From Gaertneriomyces semiglobifer (Eukaryota; Chytridiomycota; Chytridiomycetes; Spizellomycetales; Spizellomycetaceae), in the NCBI GenBank assembly GCA_025558075.1, contig JAHLKF010000006.1, positions 992,001-1,056,000 of the forward strand: DNA of 64,000 nucleotides, given 5' to 3'. A program made the translations under genes and the position numbers. Shown in pieces: positions 43,574 through 55,190 of the stretch. Every line of letters starts with the position of its first letter. Positions within the stretch are counted from its first letter, which is position 1. The notes under the pieces are model-generated. The model searched no databases, was not told the DNA's origin, and saw only the letters and a program-made list of their open reading frames with translations.

Positions 43574-46500
43574 ATGGCGAATGATGAGGGTGAACGGCTG
43601 CAGATCACTTGGTTCGCGCCTTGGATCGTGTCAAGCTACTTTGTCTCCACCGCTGGCGCTTGGGTTGCCCTCGAACTCTTTCGTATCAGATCCTCCAATC
43701 GTGGCGTCTTCAATTGGTTCCTCCTCATCCTCGCTTCCGCCGTCTTTGGGGCCATTGCCGTCTTTACCATGCATTTCATCGGCATGGCTGCTTACGAACT
43801 CCATTCCTCCGTCGGCGTCTATTCTGTCAGATTCGTCGTCAGAGGCGGCATCATTTCTTTGATTGATGCCGTGTTGTGTGTCTGTGTCGGTGGATACATT
43901 GTCGGTGGGGTCGATCATTTACGGCTGACAAGGCTCATCGCAGGCGGCTCCTGTGCCGCCTTTGGCATCTGTCTTATGGTGAGTAGGGTCCATTCTCGTT
44001 CGAGCGACAGCGAGACGGAGGATGACAGTCTTCTGAAGGAAGATGAGGATGATCCAGCGATGCGATAGCGAGTTATCCGAGCGATAGCGAGGATTTTCTT
44101 TGTGAGCGATAGCGAGGATGTGGATGAGTGGATGGGTATATTCTGAGAATGAGTGGAGTATTCTGCGAATGATTGGATGAGACTGATCAGAGACTGATCA
44201 GAGGGAGAACATTCTGAGAATATGAGAAGAGTATTAGCCATGGGAAGATCTGGGAATATATATTATAGTACTCGATTTACATCACAAAAACACTAACACA
44301 TGATTCACAGCACTTTACGGCGATGAAGGCGATGGAAAAGGCGATGCAGGTACGGATTACGTGGATGCCCGGCATGGTGTTTCTGTCGTGCCTGATCGCC
44401 CTCGTCGCGACGTGCACCGCCTTTACCGTCTTCTTCCGGCTTCGCGCCCTCTGGCAAAACAGCTTTTGGAAACAGCTCGGATGCGCCATGCTCCTCGCCG
44501 GCGCCATCTGCTCCATGCACTACACCGGCATGCACGCCGCAGAATACATCCTCGATCCCTCCGTCCAACCCATCCCCGCCTTTGACGTCGCCAGCATCCT
44601 GCGCATCGTCGTCGTCTGCTGCGGCGTCTGTGGCCTCCTGATCCTCTTTCTCCTCGGCATTCGCATACGCAACTATTACTTTTCCCACTCTCGCAAAAGC
44701 GGCGTCATCCTCGCCGCCCTCCTTTTGGATTCCCAAGGCCATGTCCTCGTCGACAGCGAAGGGCGTCTACCCTCTCGCCAAGTCCTCGGTCATTTCGACA
44801 TTAACCCCATGCGACCCATGTCGCACCCCGCTCTGCTCTGGCTTCTCAAAGCCTCGTCCGCATGGGACACGATGCACTCCCTCGCCCTGGCTTTTAAAAA
44901 GAACCCGCTGCGCATCCATAAACTCTTGCAAGACATTCTTTCCAACGACACACCTGCGCCATCGCCTTACCTCCGACTGGCCCTCATCAGCCAAGTCATT
45001 GCGTTATCGACCACCCTCGGTATCCCCTTTGATGCCATGGGCGTCGTCCACGATACACTCATCGAAGGCCGAAACGGATGGGTCGCACTGGTGGTCGACC
45101 ACATATCAGACGCTCGGGCGTCGGAACTGGCTGCCAAGGGGTTTCGATGGACGAACCCACAGCACGTCTTGCGTGTCGTGTCGAGTCATTTACGTGTCTC
45201 GACTAGCGTGATGCGGGGTGTGATTTCGGGAGTGCCAGATGTAGTAGCGACGCGGAGACGAGCGATGAAAGGAGGCTTGTATGTCGGTGTTTTGGTCGTG
45301 CAACCGACGTTGCATGGGTTCCGAATCATGACTCCAGCGCGGGACCGAACGATGGTGCCGTGTGTAGAGACGAGTCCGATTGCGTTTACGGCGATGAAAG
45401 AGCATTGGGGAGGGATAGAGGGGTTTGTGAAGCCGGTGTTGTGTGGTGCGGGGATGGAGATGGCGGATTTTGTGGCGGGGAGTGAGATTGTGAGTGCGTT
45501 GACGCGGTGTGGGGTGAGTGTTGCGAGTGGAGGTGGTGGGGTGTTGGGTGTGGAGACGTTGGGGATGGCGAAAGAGGTGTTGGTGTTGCATCGGGAACGA
45601 CCCATCTCCTTGTTATCCGCTACATCCTCTCCTTGCAATGGTGCTAATGGTGGGAATGGGAATGCTGTGGATGCACAGAGAGAGGGGTACCCACTTGCAT
45701 CCCTCGTCCCGTTTTCAACACACGTCATGAAATCGCCGACGTCGCCGGATATGGATGTGTTGATGATGACGAAATTTGTGAAGCCGGATGAAAAGTTCAC
45801 GCCGCCTGCGGGGTTTACGATGGTGGATTTGGAGGTGTGGGAGGCGGTGGGGTATTGGCGGGTGTTTGGGGAGGTGGTGAGGGCAGTGGTGCGGGGGGAA
45901 GTGAGGAGTGTGGGAGGGTGTGTGTCGAGACAGGCTGTGGGGTCTCTGGATGATGATGAGAATGGATCTGCACTAAGACGCGAGAGTGAGCGGACTGTGG
46001 TTGTTGATGTGAATCTTGTTGGAGATGAGAAAACAAAGGAAACGAAAGTGGGGAAACGGGGGAGGGTTGCGAGTGGGTGTTATGAAACTGCGTGTGAGAA
46101 TGAGGGTGTGAACGACACTGAAAAGAATGAAAAGGAGAGTGAGGATCATGTTGTTCTGGATGTGAATGAGTTTTTGGCGTTAGGCCCACCACCACCCTCT
46201 CAACCTGCCCTTACAACTCCTACTACTACTACTACTACACCTACTACTACTGCTAGTGATACCGACTCTGAGATGGGTGAGAGTGGAACTGGTCAGAACC
46301 GCAAACGGAGGGAGAGGTATACTTCACTCCTCCCACGATTGTTTTCGGTTTCGAGGATGGCAAGTCATAATGGAGGGACTGGTGTGAGAGGTGTGAGAGG
46401 GAGGAGTGAGGGGTTGGTGGGTGTTCCCCTTGTTTCCATGGCGGGGTTCGATAAAGAAACGGAAAATGAAAATGGGAATGGGGATGAGAATGAAATTGGG

Positions 46501-46704
46501 AATGGGAATGAGAGTGCGGGTGGTGGTGGTGGTGGTGGTGGTGGTGGTGGGGGGAAGGATGTGAAGGAGTTGTGGAATGGAGTGAGGTGGATACGGTTGT
46601 TTGTTAATCGGGGGTTGGTGAATGGTGTCAATGGTGTGAATGGTATTACCGGTAGTGGGAGTGGGAATGGTGTTACTGGGAGTGGGGTTGTTAGTCCAAT
46701 GTGA
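43574..46704 (+). CDS. MHYT-domain seven-transmembrane putative sensor, 2 exons
   Basis: Predicted 932-aa protein; exons 43574-43978 and 44311-46704. Seven membrane spans in the first ~250 residues carry three MHYT-type motifs: MHFIGM (~66), MHFTAM (~135) and MHYTGM (~204). The MHYT module is a bacterial and fungal membrane sensor proposed to bind copper and sense O2, CO or NO; ligand here is unknown. The remaining ~680 residues are cytosolic by prediction: a conserved-looking part (VILAALLLDSQGHVLVDSEG, reminiscent of a PAS-like start) and a long low-complexity tail with a poly-Gly run. No GGDEF, EAL or kinase domain is visible. The intron falls exactly between Met and His of the second motif. 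Confidence 0.88.
43979..44310 (+). repeat. Intron of the MHYT gene with internal short repeats
   Basis: This 332-nt intron is several times longer than others here. It holds at least three copies of GAGCGATAGCGAG (plus a GAGCGACAGCGAG variant), two ATTCTGCGAATGA-like units and a tandem GACTGATCAGA duplication. The reading frame stays open into the intron up to 44068. Confidence 0.75.
46521..46552 (+). repeat. (GGT)n coding repeat (poly-Gly)
   Basis: Ten or so GGT codons ending in GGGGGG, inside the MHYT protein tail. Confidence 0.9.
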
Positions 46705-47315
46705 GAAAGGCGTATGTGAGAAAGGCGTATAGGGTTGGCGTATGTTGGTGTGGGACGTTTGTATACCTATTTTCTTTATGGTTTTGTTGTTTTTTCATAT
46801 GTAGATATGGATTTTTTCTTTGATGGTGTATGTAGATGTGAAGGTGGGGACTGTCGTTGTGGTACGGGAGGGATTATGTTGCTTTTGAACGTTTTAATAT
46901 ACCGATGATTATATAAGGATATTGTTTGAGTGGTGGGTTGTATTATTGCTTTGCACTTATGTGAGTCTTATTTATTTGGGTGTATATATACATGTGTGTG
47001 TGTGTGTGTTGTGTGCGTGTGTGTGTGTGTGTGTGCGAGGGATAGGTAGTGCTTTGTGATGTGTGTGGGTTTCGGAGGGGTTGATTTTGGGTGAGAATGT
47101 TGAGAGTGGTATGAGTGTTATGAGAGGATTGGGTTCTGTGTTTTTGATGTGGTATTCGCCGGGACATATCATTGCGTATGTTTTAAGTGTATGTCCGTGT
47201 GAAGAGGATGCGATTTCACGTGTTGAATTACTCTGGTTTGATGTTTTATGTGTGTGTGGGTGTCGAGTTGGGGGAGGGGAAAGAGATGGGGGAGATTTTT
47301 GTTGTGTTTGTTTAT
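46705..47315. other. Convergent 3' intergenic region with TG microsatellites
   Basis: 611 nt between the MHYT stop and the FHA-gene stop. Two TG-rich runs occupy about 46992-47037, broken by TTGTGTGCG. Polyadenylation-like ATTTATT signals flank them. No gene is supported. Confidence 0.5.
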
Positions 47316-48657
47316 TTATTGGTCGCCGGTAAGCGTGCGTACCCCACTCAACCCCGACACGACACTATTGACACTCGCGATTGTCGTGTCTGTCGTATTC
47401 GTGGTTTCGGAGGAGGTTGAGAGTGTGAGTCTTTGTCTATCTCTTTGGTGAGTGGCGGATTCTTCTGTTGATGATGACTGCGGTTGTGTGTCTGACGTCT
47501 GATTATTGAGTGATGTGGTGGAGGTGGTCATAGGACCAGAGATAGCGTCCTTAGTATCGCTTACACTGTGATACGTCATACCATCAAAAGGCGGTGCCAG
47601 ACCATGTAAGAGACTCTGATGTCGACTCCGTATACTCGAAGCCGGTGACGAAGCCGTAGAAAGCGTTGACGGGGTATTAATATTCGTAGACGAAAGGGAG
47701 GAGAACAGGCCGCCCATTCCCATTCCCATGTTGGAAGTTGGGGAGACGACGTTAGTGGGGAGAGCGGTGTCGGCGCGGGGGAGGGATGGACGGTGGGATG
47801 GGATTGTGGAATCGTGGGGTGTGGGTGATGTGTTTGTGGTGGTTGTTGTTGTTGTGGGATCGACGGGTGGGAGGGATGGGGGGGTGGTGGTGGAGTGGTG
47901 GTAGGCGAGTTCTTTGAGTTTTTTGAGAGGATGGTCCAGACCTTCGGTGAGAGATGTCCAGATGTATCTGTATTCAGCGTCGACGGAGGCGAGGACTTGG
48001 GGGTGCAGTGAGAAATCTCTTTATTGTTTGTTTTGGTTGATTAGCGATTTGTTGAACAGATTGAGGGGGTTTTTTTTTGAGGACTTACATGTATTCTCTG
48101 TCTTTTTCGTGTTCTTTTTCACGCCAGTAGGCGTTTTTTTCGTGGATGCTTTCCAGCGAGGACGTGGTCGTTTGTGGATCCAAATGCTGCAACGACTCTT
48201 GCAACTGATGTTGCGGAAAAAACGTTTGTTGTTGTTGTTGGTAGTGAGGATGGCGATAGTGTCCCGCCGCCGAAGAAGACGGCGAAAGGACGAGTTTGAC
48301 AATAACAGCGTTATGTATGACCCCATTGACTTCACAGTCCTCGCCCAATCGGATCACGTCCCCATCGCATAACTCGGTTTTGGCACTCTCAACACCTTGT
48401 GGACTGAGTCTGCGGGAATTGACAAATGTGCCGCTGGAGGATTTGGTGTCTTGGATCCAGAGTTTGCCGTCGGTGTACCCCATGATAGCGTGTTGGCGGG
48501 ACACGACTTTTGAGGAGAATTTGAGGGAGCTGGGGGAGGGGGGTGAGCTGGACAGTGTGCGTCCTACGGGGAGGGGGAGAAAGGAGAGTGGGATCTGGCG
48601 GGCGTTGGATGGGAGGGAGTTGAGGGGGACGAGGGAGATGGTTGCGGGTTGTGACAT
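47316..48657 (-). CDS. FHA-domain protein resembling SLMAP/Far10/Vps64, 2 exons
   Basis: Predicted 423-aa protein; exons 48657-48089 and 48018-47316, joined as KDREYI|DFSLHPQVL. The FHA domain covers residues ~25-125: PLPVGRTLSS, KVVSRQHAIMG, KLWIQDTKSSSGTFVNSRRL and DGDVIRLGED. This RQHA/SSSGTFVN pattern is that of SLMAP and fungal Far9/Far10, which read phospho-Thr within STRIPAK/Far complexes. A Gln/His-rich linker, a short coiled-coil-like segment (SIHEKNAYWREKEHEKDRE) and a Ser/Thr-rich C-terminus follow. SLMAP-type proteins usually end in a membrane anchor; none is visible, so either the last exon is missed or this is a relative. GCK-III kinases such as the one at 5940-8553 are known STRIPAK clients. 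Confidence 0.72.
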
Positions 48658-49572
48658 TACTTTGAGTTTGTATGGTGGTCTTAATAGCCCACCTCTTTGG
48701 CGTAATCGCAGAAGGCTTCAGATCAGGTTTCTTGCCAAACGAGATAATTCTGATACACAGAAGTTTCGATCAAGCAGATGAGAGAAAGAATATGCACCCC
48801 GCAAAAAAATAAAGTTTTCTATGCAACCCCCTGCAGTTCCAAAGGGTCGTCATTCAACGCAAGTTTTCAAATCCCCCCAAAATAAACGCGTCGAGATTTT
48901 GCAGAGCGGAGTTTCTCAAATTCCAACTGTGACAAAAATGTCCGCACGCGTTTCTGTTGAAAGTGTCCGAACGCAACCTTGAAAGAAACCTTGTAGCATT
49001 AGGCGGTTCTTCGGGTTAAAAAAATTAGGGATTCCCTCCCTACCAGGCTCCCACTCTAAGGTTGTGTTCTAGAAGTTCACTCACTGTGTAGTCATAGATC
49101 TTTTAGTAAGTCGTGGAGGTTCCGACTTTGGCATCATCATCCAGACCGGCCCCTGGTTTTTCTTTGGCTCATCCGTGCCAAAACGATTGTTCTACACACA
49201 GATTGTATTCACACTTGGGGGACCCAGAGCTGAGAGTGTTTGGACGGCTTACATAGTCATACAAACTCCGAAACTCCGCTGGCGGGGGGGGAAATGCTGA
49301 ACCTTTGGGTTATGGGGAGATAATTTTTTTGGACCTTGAGCGACGTTGGATTTTGTTAGAAGAGAGGAAAAGACAGTTGTGAAAGTGTGACAGAAGTGAT
49401 AGCAAGATATTTACGAGACGTTGGAGAGAAAGTTGGTTTTTATATAAGGATTTAGTGAGGTTTATTGGAAGACGACGAAATTGCTTTCTGATTGTTAAGA
49501 ATACCATTTTGGGGAACCTCGTTTCAACGAACGAATTTGGAAACGGTTAACGCAGTAACGAAGGTCACCACC
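48658..49572. promoter_or_regulatory. Divergent intergenic region, FHA protein / CLASP
   Basis: 915 nt without a supportable gene. GTTTTTATATAAGG at about 49436-49450, some 125 nt upstream of the CLASP start, is a good TATA candidate. Confidence 0.45.
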
Positions 49573-52500
49573 ATGATGACAATATCGGAAACCGCGGATA
49601 AGTCCGAGTTTGTCAATGTGACCGAGAAAGGGCAGGAGCTGATTGGTGCCTGCAAGACCAATGGTAAAGTGACCCGATCAGGATGTGTGCTTTTTTGTCT
49701 GGTCACTGCTGATGGGGCCTTCTTTTAACATGTGTAGATTACGGGAAACAAATTAGTGCACTGAAAGTGCTCGAAGCCGGCATCTTTGACCGGAAAGTGG
49801 ACCCCTTTGAATTCCTGCGTGTAAGTAGCGGTGAACTGTTCAGAGGGGCGCAACTGAGGGTTGACCGTTTCTCCGTCGTTTTTAGCCCGAGTTGTTTACC
49901 GAGCTTGTGAATGTATTGCCTCACGGCATCCAAAACCCGTTGTTAAAAGTCGCTTCGGTTTTTATGCTCTTCGTCCAACAATTGATTGGATTGGTGATTT
50001 TCAATGCGTCTGCTGCTCAGTTGCTTTCTTTCGCATCGAGTATTCTTCCGGCGTTGTTTGGATGGTTGCCGTTTAAGAGGGATGCTCGTGTTGCTCGGTA
50101 AGTGCTTGTGGCGCTCTCCAGCGTTCGGATCCGGTTATGCAGGTAGGATTGTACTGATCACTGTCCCTGTTGCTTGTTGTGTTTCTCGACAGGCTTGCTG
50201 CTAAGGTCCTGGCAGTGTTTTACGTCAATGCTGCTGCCTCCATAGAGCATTTGCCTGAGGCTGAACGTTCCGCGCGACTGCAAGTCATGAATGTCATTTT
50301 GGCAGATATCTCAGAAAAAGGATTGCAGAGCTCCGACCAGATGGCGAGGGATACCGTACGTGTTATTAAAGTGTGAGCGACTCGTGTAATCTGTGGTTTC
50401 GATTGACTGGTGTATCCCTTTAGGCTCTTGATTTTTACACTACTGTCACCATGAATGTTCCACAGTTTGATGTTTTGCCATTTGTGCAGTACTTGTTCAA
50501 GTTCATGGAAGATGAGACGTCGGGTGAGAGCCTGAAACGACAAACGGCGGCCACGTTTGCTGTAGTTTACAAGTAAGTTTCTGACACTCATGTTCATGTG
50601 GTGAGAGTTGTGCGTACTAACTGACTGGGTTGGTTTGAACAGTGCTCGTCCTGCACATCGTGATTTGTTGGCTGCCCGGCTTTGGAAGCTACCGTTGGCA
50701 GTACAAACGAGGGTTTTGCAAGCCCTTAAGGAGGAAGGACATGTGATTGAGCGTCCTGATATGCAAGCTCTCGCTCAGGATGGTGAAAGTGTGACCTCCC
50801 GTGAACATGTTACGGTTGAGGACGCCCATCGCCAAGCTCGTCGTCAATCCCGTTCTGGTGACTCCGTCAAACGCGAAACTCAGGGTGTGGTCGCTGCCGG
50901 AGTATCTAATGGCCACCATGGTCCTGTTGAACCCGTGAAGGTTGACACTCAGGCGCCTGCTGGTGTACCGGTAAGTGTTGGGCGTTCCTTTTTCTTACGC
51001 AACCAAGTGCTGGTCTTGATGTGATTGATGCGTTTAGCGCACGGCTTCTGGCGCTGCTGATATTTTGAAACCTGCCGTTGTTGAAACCTTTGTGGCTGCT
51101 TTCGAAGGTCCCGAGACCGAAGAGAACTGGCAGGCCCGCGAGGCTGCACTTAAACTGCTTAGGGAACAGTTGAATGGCAAGAAGGACCTCCCTGCCACAC
51201 TCCTCAAGCCGCTTGTTGAGCCTATTACCAGAACGGTAAATGCATCGTGCGGTGATGTATGACGAGGGCGCTAAACTTATTCGTGGGTGTAGATGCACAG
51301 TCTTCGCACAGCTTTATCTTTGGCAGCTTTTACTACCGCCAATTCGGTTATCAATGCTAGTGGCCCACGTATGGAGCCTTTTGTCGAAGCTATGGCTTCG
51401 AACAGTTTCAAGCAGACATCGTGTACCAAGAAGCTCATTTCTGCCGCTGCGGAAACCACTTTGATGACGTTGATCACTGAGGGACCTGCCTCGCTTCGGT
51501 TTCTGAATCTGAGTGTCACGGGTATCAGTGATAAAAATGCAACCTCTCGCGCCGTCGCGGCGAATGTGTTGAAGATGATGGTGACTTGTGATCATCAGAA
51601 GACGGTTGTTGCTGGCAATCTGGCGCCGTTTATGGATGCGTTGAAAAAAGCGCTTCAGGATGCAAATGCCAGTGTTCGCGAAACTTCTCGTGGCACGTTT
51701 ACTATATTCAGAGAACTTTACCCCGATCAGGCCAACAGGTACAATCTTTGCATTCTTAGGTAAAAATGATGAGACATTGGTACTCATCGTTTTGGCGACT
51801 TTGATAGTTTATACGCTTTGTTGGACGCCGCAACCAAGAGAGCTATCGATCGGACAAAAGCGTCTGCCCCCGCTACGTCCAAGACCACTCGACCCTCTTT
51901 GAAAGCTGTTATGGCTGCAAAGAAGGCTGCCGCCGCGCAGAAAGTAGAACCTACCGGTTCTCGTTCGATTACTTTTCCTGTTGCTGTGGAGTTTTCGGCT
52001 CCACGCACGCTCACCGCTCCTTCCTCCCCGGATGCGAAAGCAGCCTTCTCCAATGATGAACCTCGTGTTCATGTGGATGATGACAAGGAGTCAATGGATG
52101 TTGATGAACATCGCACTTCCACGTCCGATCTAACTGCCAGCCCTGTCGCCACTGCTGGTAATTCCCCCATCGAGGTTTCCGCGGCACCCTCCGCTGCTCC
52201 TGCGTTGGAGCCAACTCAACCGTGTACGCCGCGTTCCGGGTCTGTTTCTTCCAGCCGCAACAGGCGCGCGTCCCGGACTTTTACGACTGAGTCGGATTCA
52301 TGTCCACCTTCGCCAGTTGTCCGCTCACGCAATGGCAAGATGGAGAATTCCTCTGATGCTCTTGGTCCTTCCGTCACCGCGTCGTATTCCTCTACGCCGG
52401 TCGCTCGCTCCCATGACATGACAAAGAATACTTTTGCACCTACGCCTTCAACATCCCCGTTTTCTAGTCACATGGGTTCCGATGTGATGGATCGCCTGAC

Positions 52501-54012
52501 ACCCTCCGCAATGGATACACGAGGTACTACTCCTCGCACAGCCGATAGGAGTGCACAGAATATGAGCATGGATGTTGATGAGTCGCGCGATGACTATGGC
52601 GGATCTATCATGAACGTAAGTCTACCTGGTTGGAATGTGCATGAGTAGTAGCATTTTTTTGACCGTGATCCGTTCCTTTAATAGGAGACCCTTCCTTATG
52701 GATTTGCCGATACCAGCGTCGTCCGCAGTGTGACTGAATACTCTCCGCCACGTTCGCCTGCTGAAGTTGCCAAGTCTGCGGAACCCGATTCCATCAACAC
52801 GTGTACCATCGGTCCAACTACGCCTCTCCCGAGTCGTGGACGTCGGACGTATAATTTTGGATTTGATACCCCTTTGAAGACGCCTATTAACCCAATGGCT
52901 GGTGTTGAACGCGGTAAGCATTGGTTGAGTTCCGTCCTCGCAGTTGGTTGAGACGACTTTACTCATTTGGGATTGTGCTTCTCTCTGTGTAGCTATGCGT
53001 GGTGGGACGCCCGGGACATTGACAAAGCCTGTAGAGGATGTGATTAATAATATGGAAGAGCTCGCCCAAACGATTGAGCGAAAGAGTGCGCGACGGTTTA
53101 ATGCTTGGAGACAGTTGTGGCGTGTGTGGGGTCCGAAAGGACAAACGGCATTGACATCGGTACAGAAGAATAAGCTACTCAATCACTGGTTTGATCGGAC
53201 TTTGAGAATGGCGATAGATTTTTTGCAGGATGAAGACCCGCCAGAGGTATGTTATTTGTGAATGGTGACTTGTTTGAGATTGTAGTTACTGATGTGATTA
53301 TGTGTAGGGCGACCTTGTTTTTGAGCTGGTTGTTTATTTATTAGCGGAGCTGGTTAAACTTAACCCGAAAGCTGCCGAAAAGGAGGCAAGAGATGTTATT
53401 ATTACGGCCCTTGTGATTACGTCGTGGGAAAAGAGAACGGTATGTAGAAGTGCATGGCTTTGACCGACGCACTGCGAAGGATCATAGCTCACGCCACAAA
53501 TGTTTGTTTTTAGACCTCCACCGCTGCTAGGGAGATTCTTCGGGTCGTGAAAGACCACTTTGATGTTAGCCAGACTATGGCGGCCATTCCGGATATCATT
53601 GAATTGCAAATGGACGACGAAGACACGCATAGCCAGCGAGTTGTTATGCGAGCCTACCAGTTTTTGGTAGAGCTCCTGCACCATGAAAATTCAATGTTCA
53701 TTACGTCCAGAGATATTCCCCGAATGGCAAAGCCCATTATGATGGTATGTATCAATGAAAGTTTGTAAATGGCGTGCGATCACTTTCGGCAGGTAGTAAC
53801 GCAAAGTTTGGTAGGGTCTGAGGTCGGAAAACTCGACCATTCGAGCCGGGACAATCTTGACAATTGAACGATTCTACGAACGATTCGCCGATATCGTCCT
53901 TCAAACATGGCTCGGGGATGCGACATCTATTATAAAATACACCACCCTCAAGTATCTGAGAGAGAAAGGTCATACATTGACAGATGACCAGTTCTGGGAA
54001 TTGTGCCGTTGA
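49573..54012 (+). CDS. CLASP/Stu1-family microtubule-stabilising TOG protein, 14 exons
   Basis: Predicted 1159-aa protein. Exons: 49573-49663, 49738-49820, 49886-50097, 50193-50355, 50466-50572, 50643-50970, 51038-51235, 51293-51738, 51808-52615, 52685-52913, 52993-53246, 53308-53439, 53514-53744, 53815-54012. The best match is the CLASP TOG domain around ENWQAREAALKLLREQLNGK, MHSLRTALSLAAFTTAN and ASVRETSRGTFTIFRELYPD. Helical HEAT-like repeats also fill the N- and C-terminal parts (NSTIRAGTILTIERFYERFA). A Ser/Pro-rich basic centre should bind microtubules. CLASPs promote rescue and stabilise spindle midzone fibres. All 13 introns keep frame. The terminal exon requires the acceptor at 53813-53814; a closer one at 53794 gives an early stop. 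Confidence 0.88.
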
Positions 54013-54251
54013 AGGCTTATTGGAACGATATATAGTTGCGTTGGTTCGTCATTCGACTTTGACTTTAGGGATTAAAGTACCTTAGACGTAGTTATAAGAT
54101 TATGATACCTGTACCAATATAAAATTGGCATAACCGAATCTGGCAGCCCTTCGCATGTGCACATGTCGGTATGGGTATAAGTTGTTGCTATCCGGGGAAT
54201 TGGAAACAAAACATGATTAAGGGCAGCTGCTTAGTATCTTGGACCGGGGAG

Positions 54252-54968
54252 TTACCAAAAGTCCTGTATTCCGGCTACCCCCACTGCACCTCTCTTCCTT
54301 GCCTCATGTAAATGATGCTTTTTCACTCCTCCCAATGCATAGATTGGGACCAGCTTCTGTCCGTCTGATAACATTTCTTTGGCTTCCGAAATGATGCGTT
54401 CGAACCCGTCCCAACCGAGAGTATGATTGGACGGACAGGATGTCGATGGCAAAACTGGCGAGAGGACCGCAAATGACAAATTGAGTTTGCTGGCGGTGAG
54501 TAGATCCTCGGCAGAATGGCAGGATGCCGATATGACCATGGTATCATCGAAAGCGACGGAGGGCGATCGGGCAACGTGATTCAGGACGGTACCTGAGAGA
54601 TGCATGCCACCGATTTTGAAGGACTTGACGAGGGATAGTAATCTGGGGAGATCTTCTGGTTGACTTGTGTTGAGGAGGAGCCGGGATCGTCCGGATGTTG
54701 TTGGTGTTGTTGCTAATAGCGACTCGTATATTGAGGCCGGGGAATCGGATCGGGAATGAGGGTCCGTGGGGGACTTCAATAACGGGGGTGTTGGTGGGAG
54801 TGGGCTGTTGGATGGTGGTTTGTAACGGAGCTGGATGAACGGCGCTGGTAATGTGAGTGGTCCATCTTGCTGCAAGAGTTCGTTCAAGCGGGTGGTGAAG
54901 GATGCCTCCGGGCATGCTGGCGGAGAAATGATGTAGCAATCGGGCAGGGAAGGTGGATGATGAGGCAT
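54252..54968 (-). CDS. TenI/ThiE-like protein, stand-alone relative of the MutT-ThiE C-terminal domain
   Basis: Predicted 238-aa single-exon protein. The TIM-barrel features run from YIISPP and PAPFIQLRYKPP through SRLLLNTSQ, GGMHLSGTVLN and VISASCHSAEDLLTASKLNL. They end with FAVLSPVLPSTSCPSNHTLG, LVPIYALGGV and RGAVGVAGIQDFW. The ASCH, GPVLPT-like and VAGI.FW motifs are those of the ThiE-like half found fused to Nudix (MutT) hydrolases in many bacteria. Thiamine phosphate synthase or thiazole tautomerase activity is possible but unproven; the usual diphosphate-binding signature is weak. The ATG at 54968 is the first ATG in the frame. Confidence 0.75.
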   Translation of the reverse strand: MPHHPPSLPDCYIISPPACPEASFTTRLNELLQQDGPLTLPAPFIQLRYKPPSNSPLPPTPPLLKSPTDPHSRSDSPASIYESLLATTPTTSGRSRLLLNTSQPEDLPRLLSLVKSFKIGGMHLSGTVLNHVARSPSVAFDDTMVISASCHSAEDLLTASKLNLSFAVLSPVLPSTSCPSNHTLGWDGFERIISEAKEMLSDGQKLVPIYALGGVKKHHLHEARKRGAVGVAGIQDFW

Positions 54969-55097
54969 TTTCTGCGTAGCCAGATAGTTCCTTCCAAAAA
55001 CTCTCCTGTTGTGCAAAATTAAAGTTCACTAGCAGTACACTCCGAATGCTATTACGTAAGTAACTCCGCTCACAATGTAAGCGGTGGCACAGTCTCT

Positions 55098-55107
55098 TTA
55101 TAAAAGG
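55098..55107 (+). promoter_or_regulatory. TATA box
   Basis: TTTATAAAAG lies 84-93 nt upstream of the ATG at 55191 and is the best TATA match in the window. Confidence 0.6.
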
Positions 55108-55190
55108 GTCCTCAATGGACGCGTAGAGGGCTTCGACCTGAACCCACGCAATTAACCAACCGACGAAGGAGGACTGTTAGACGCGAGAAG

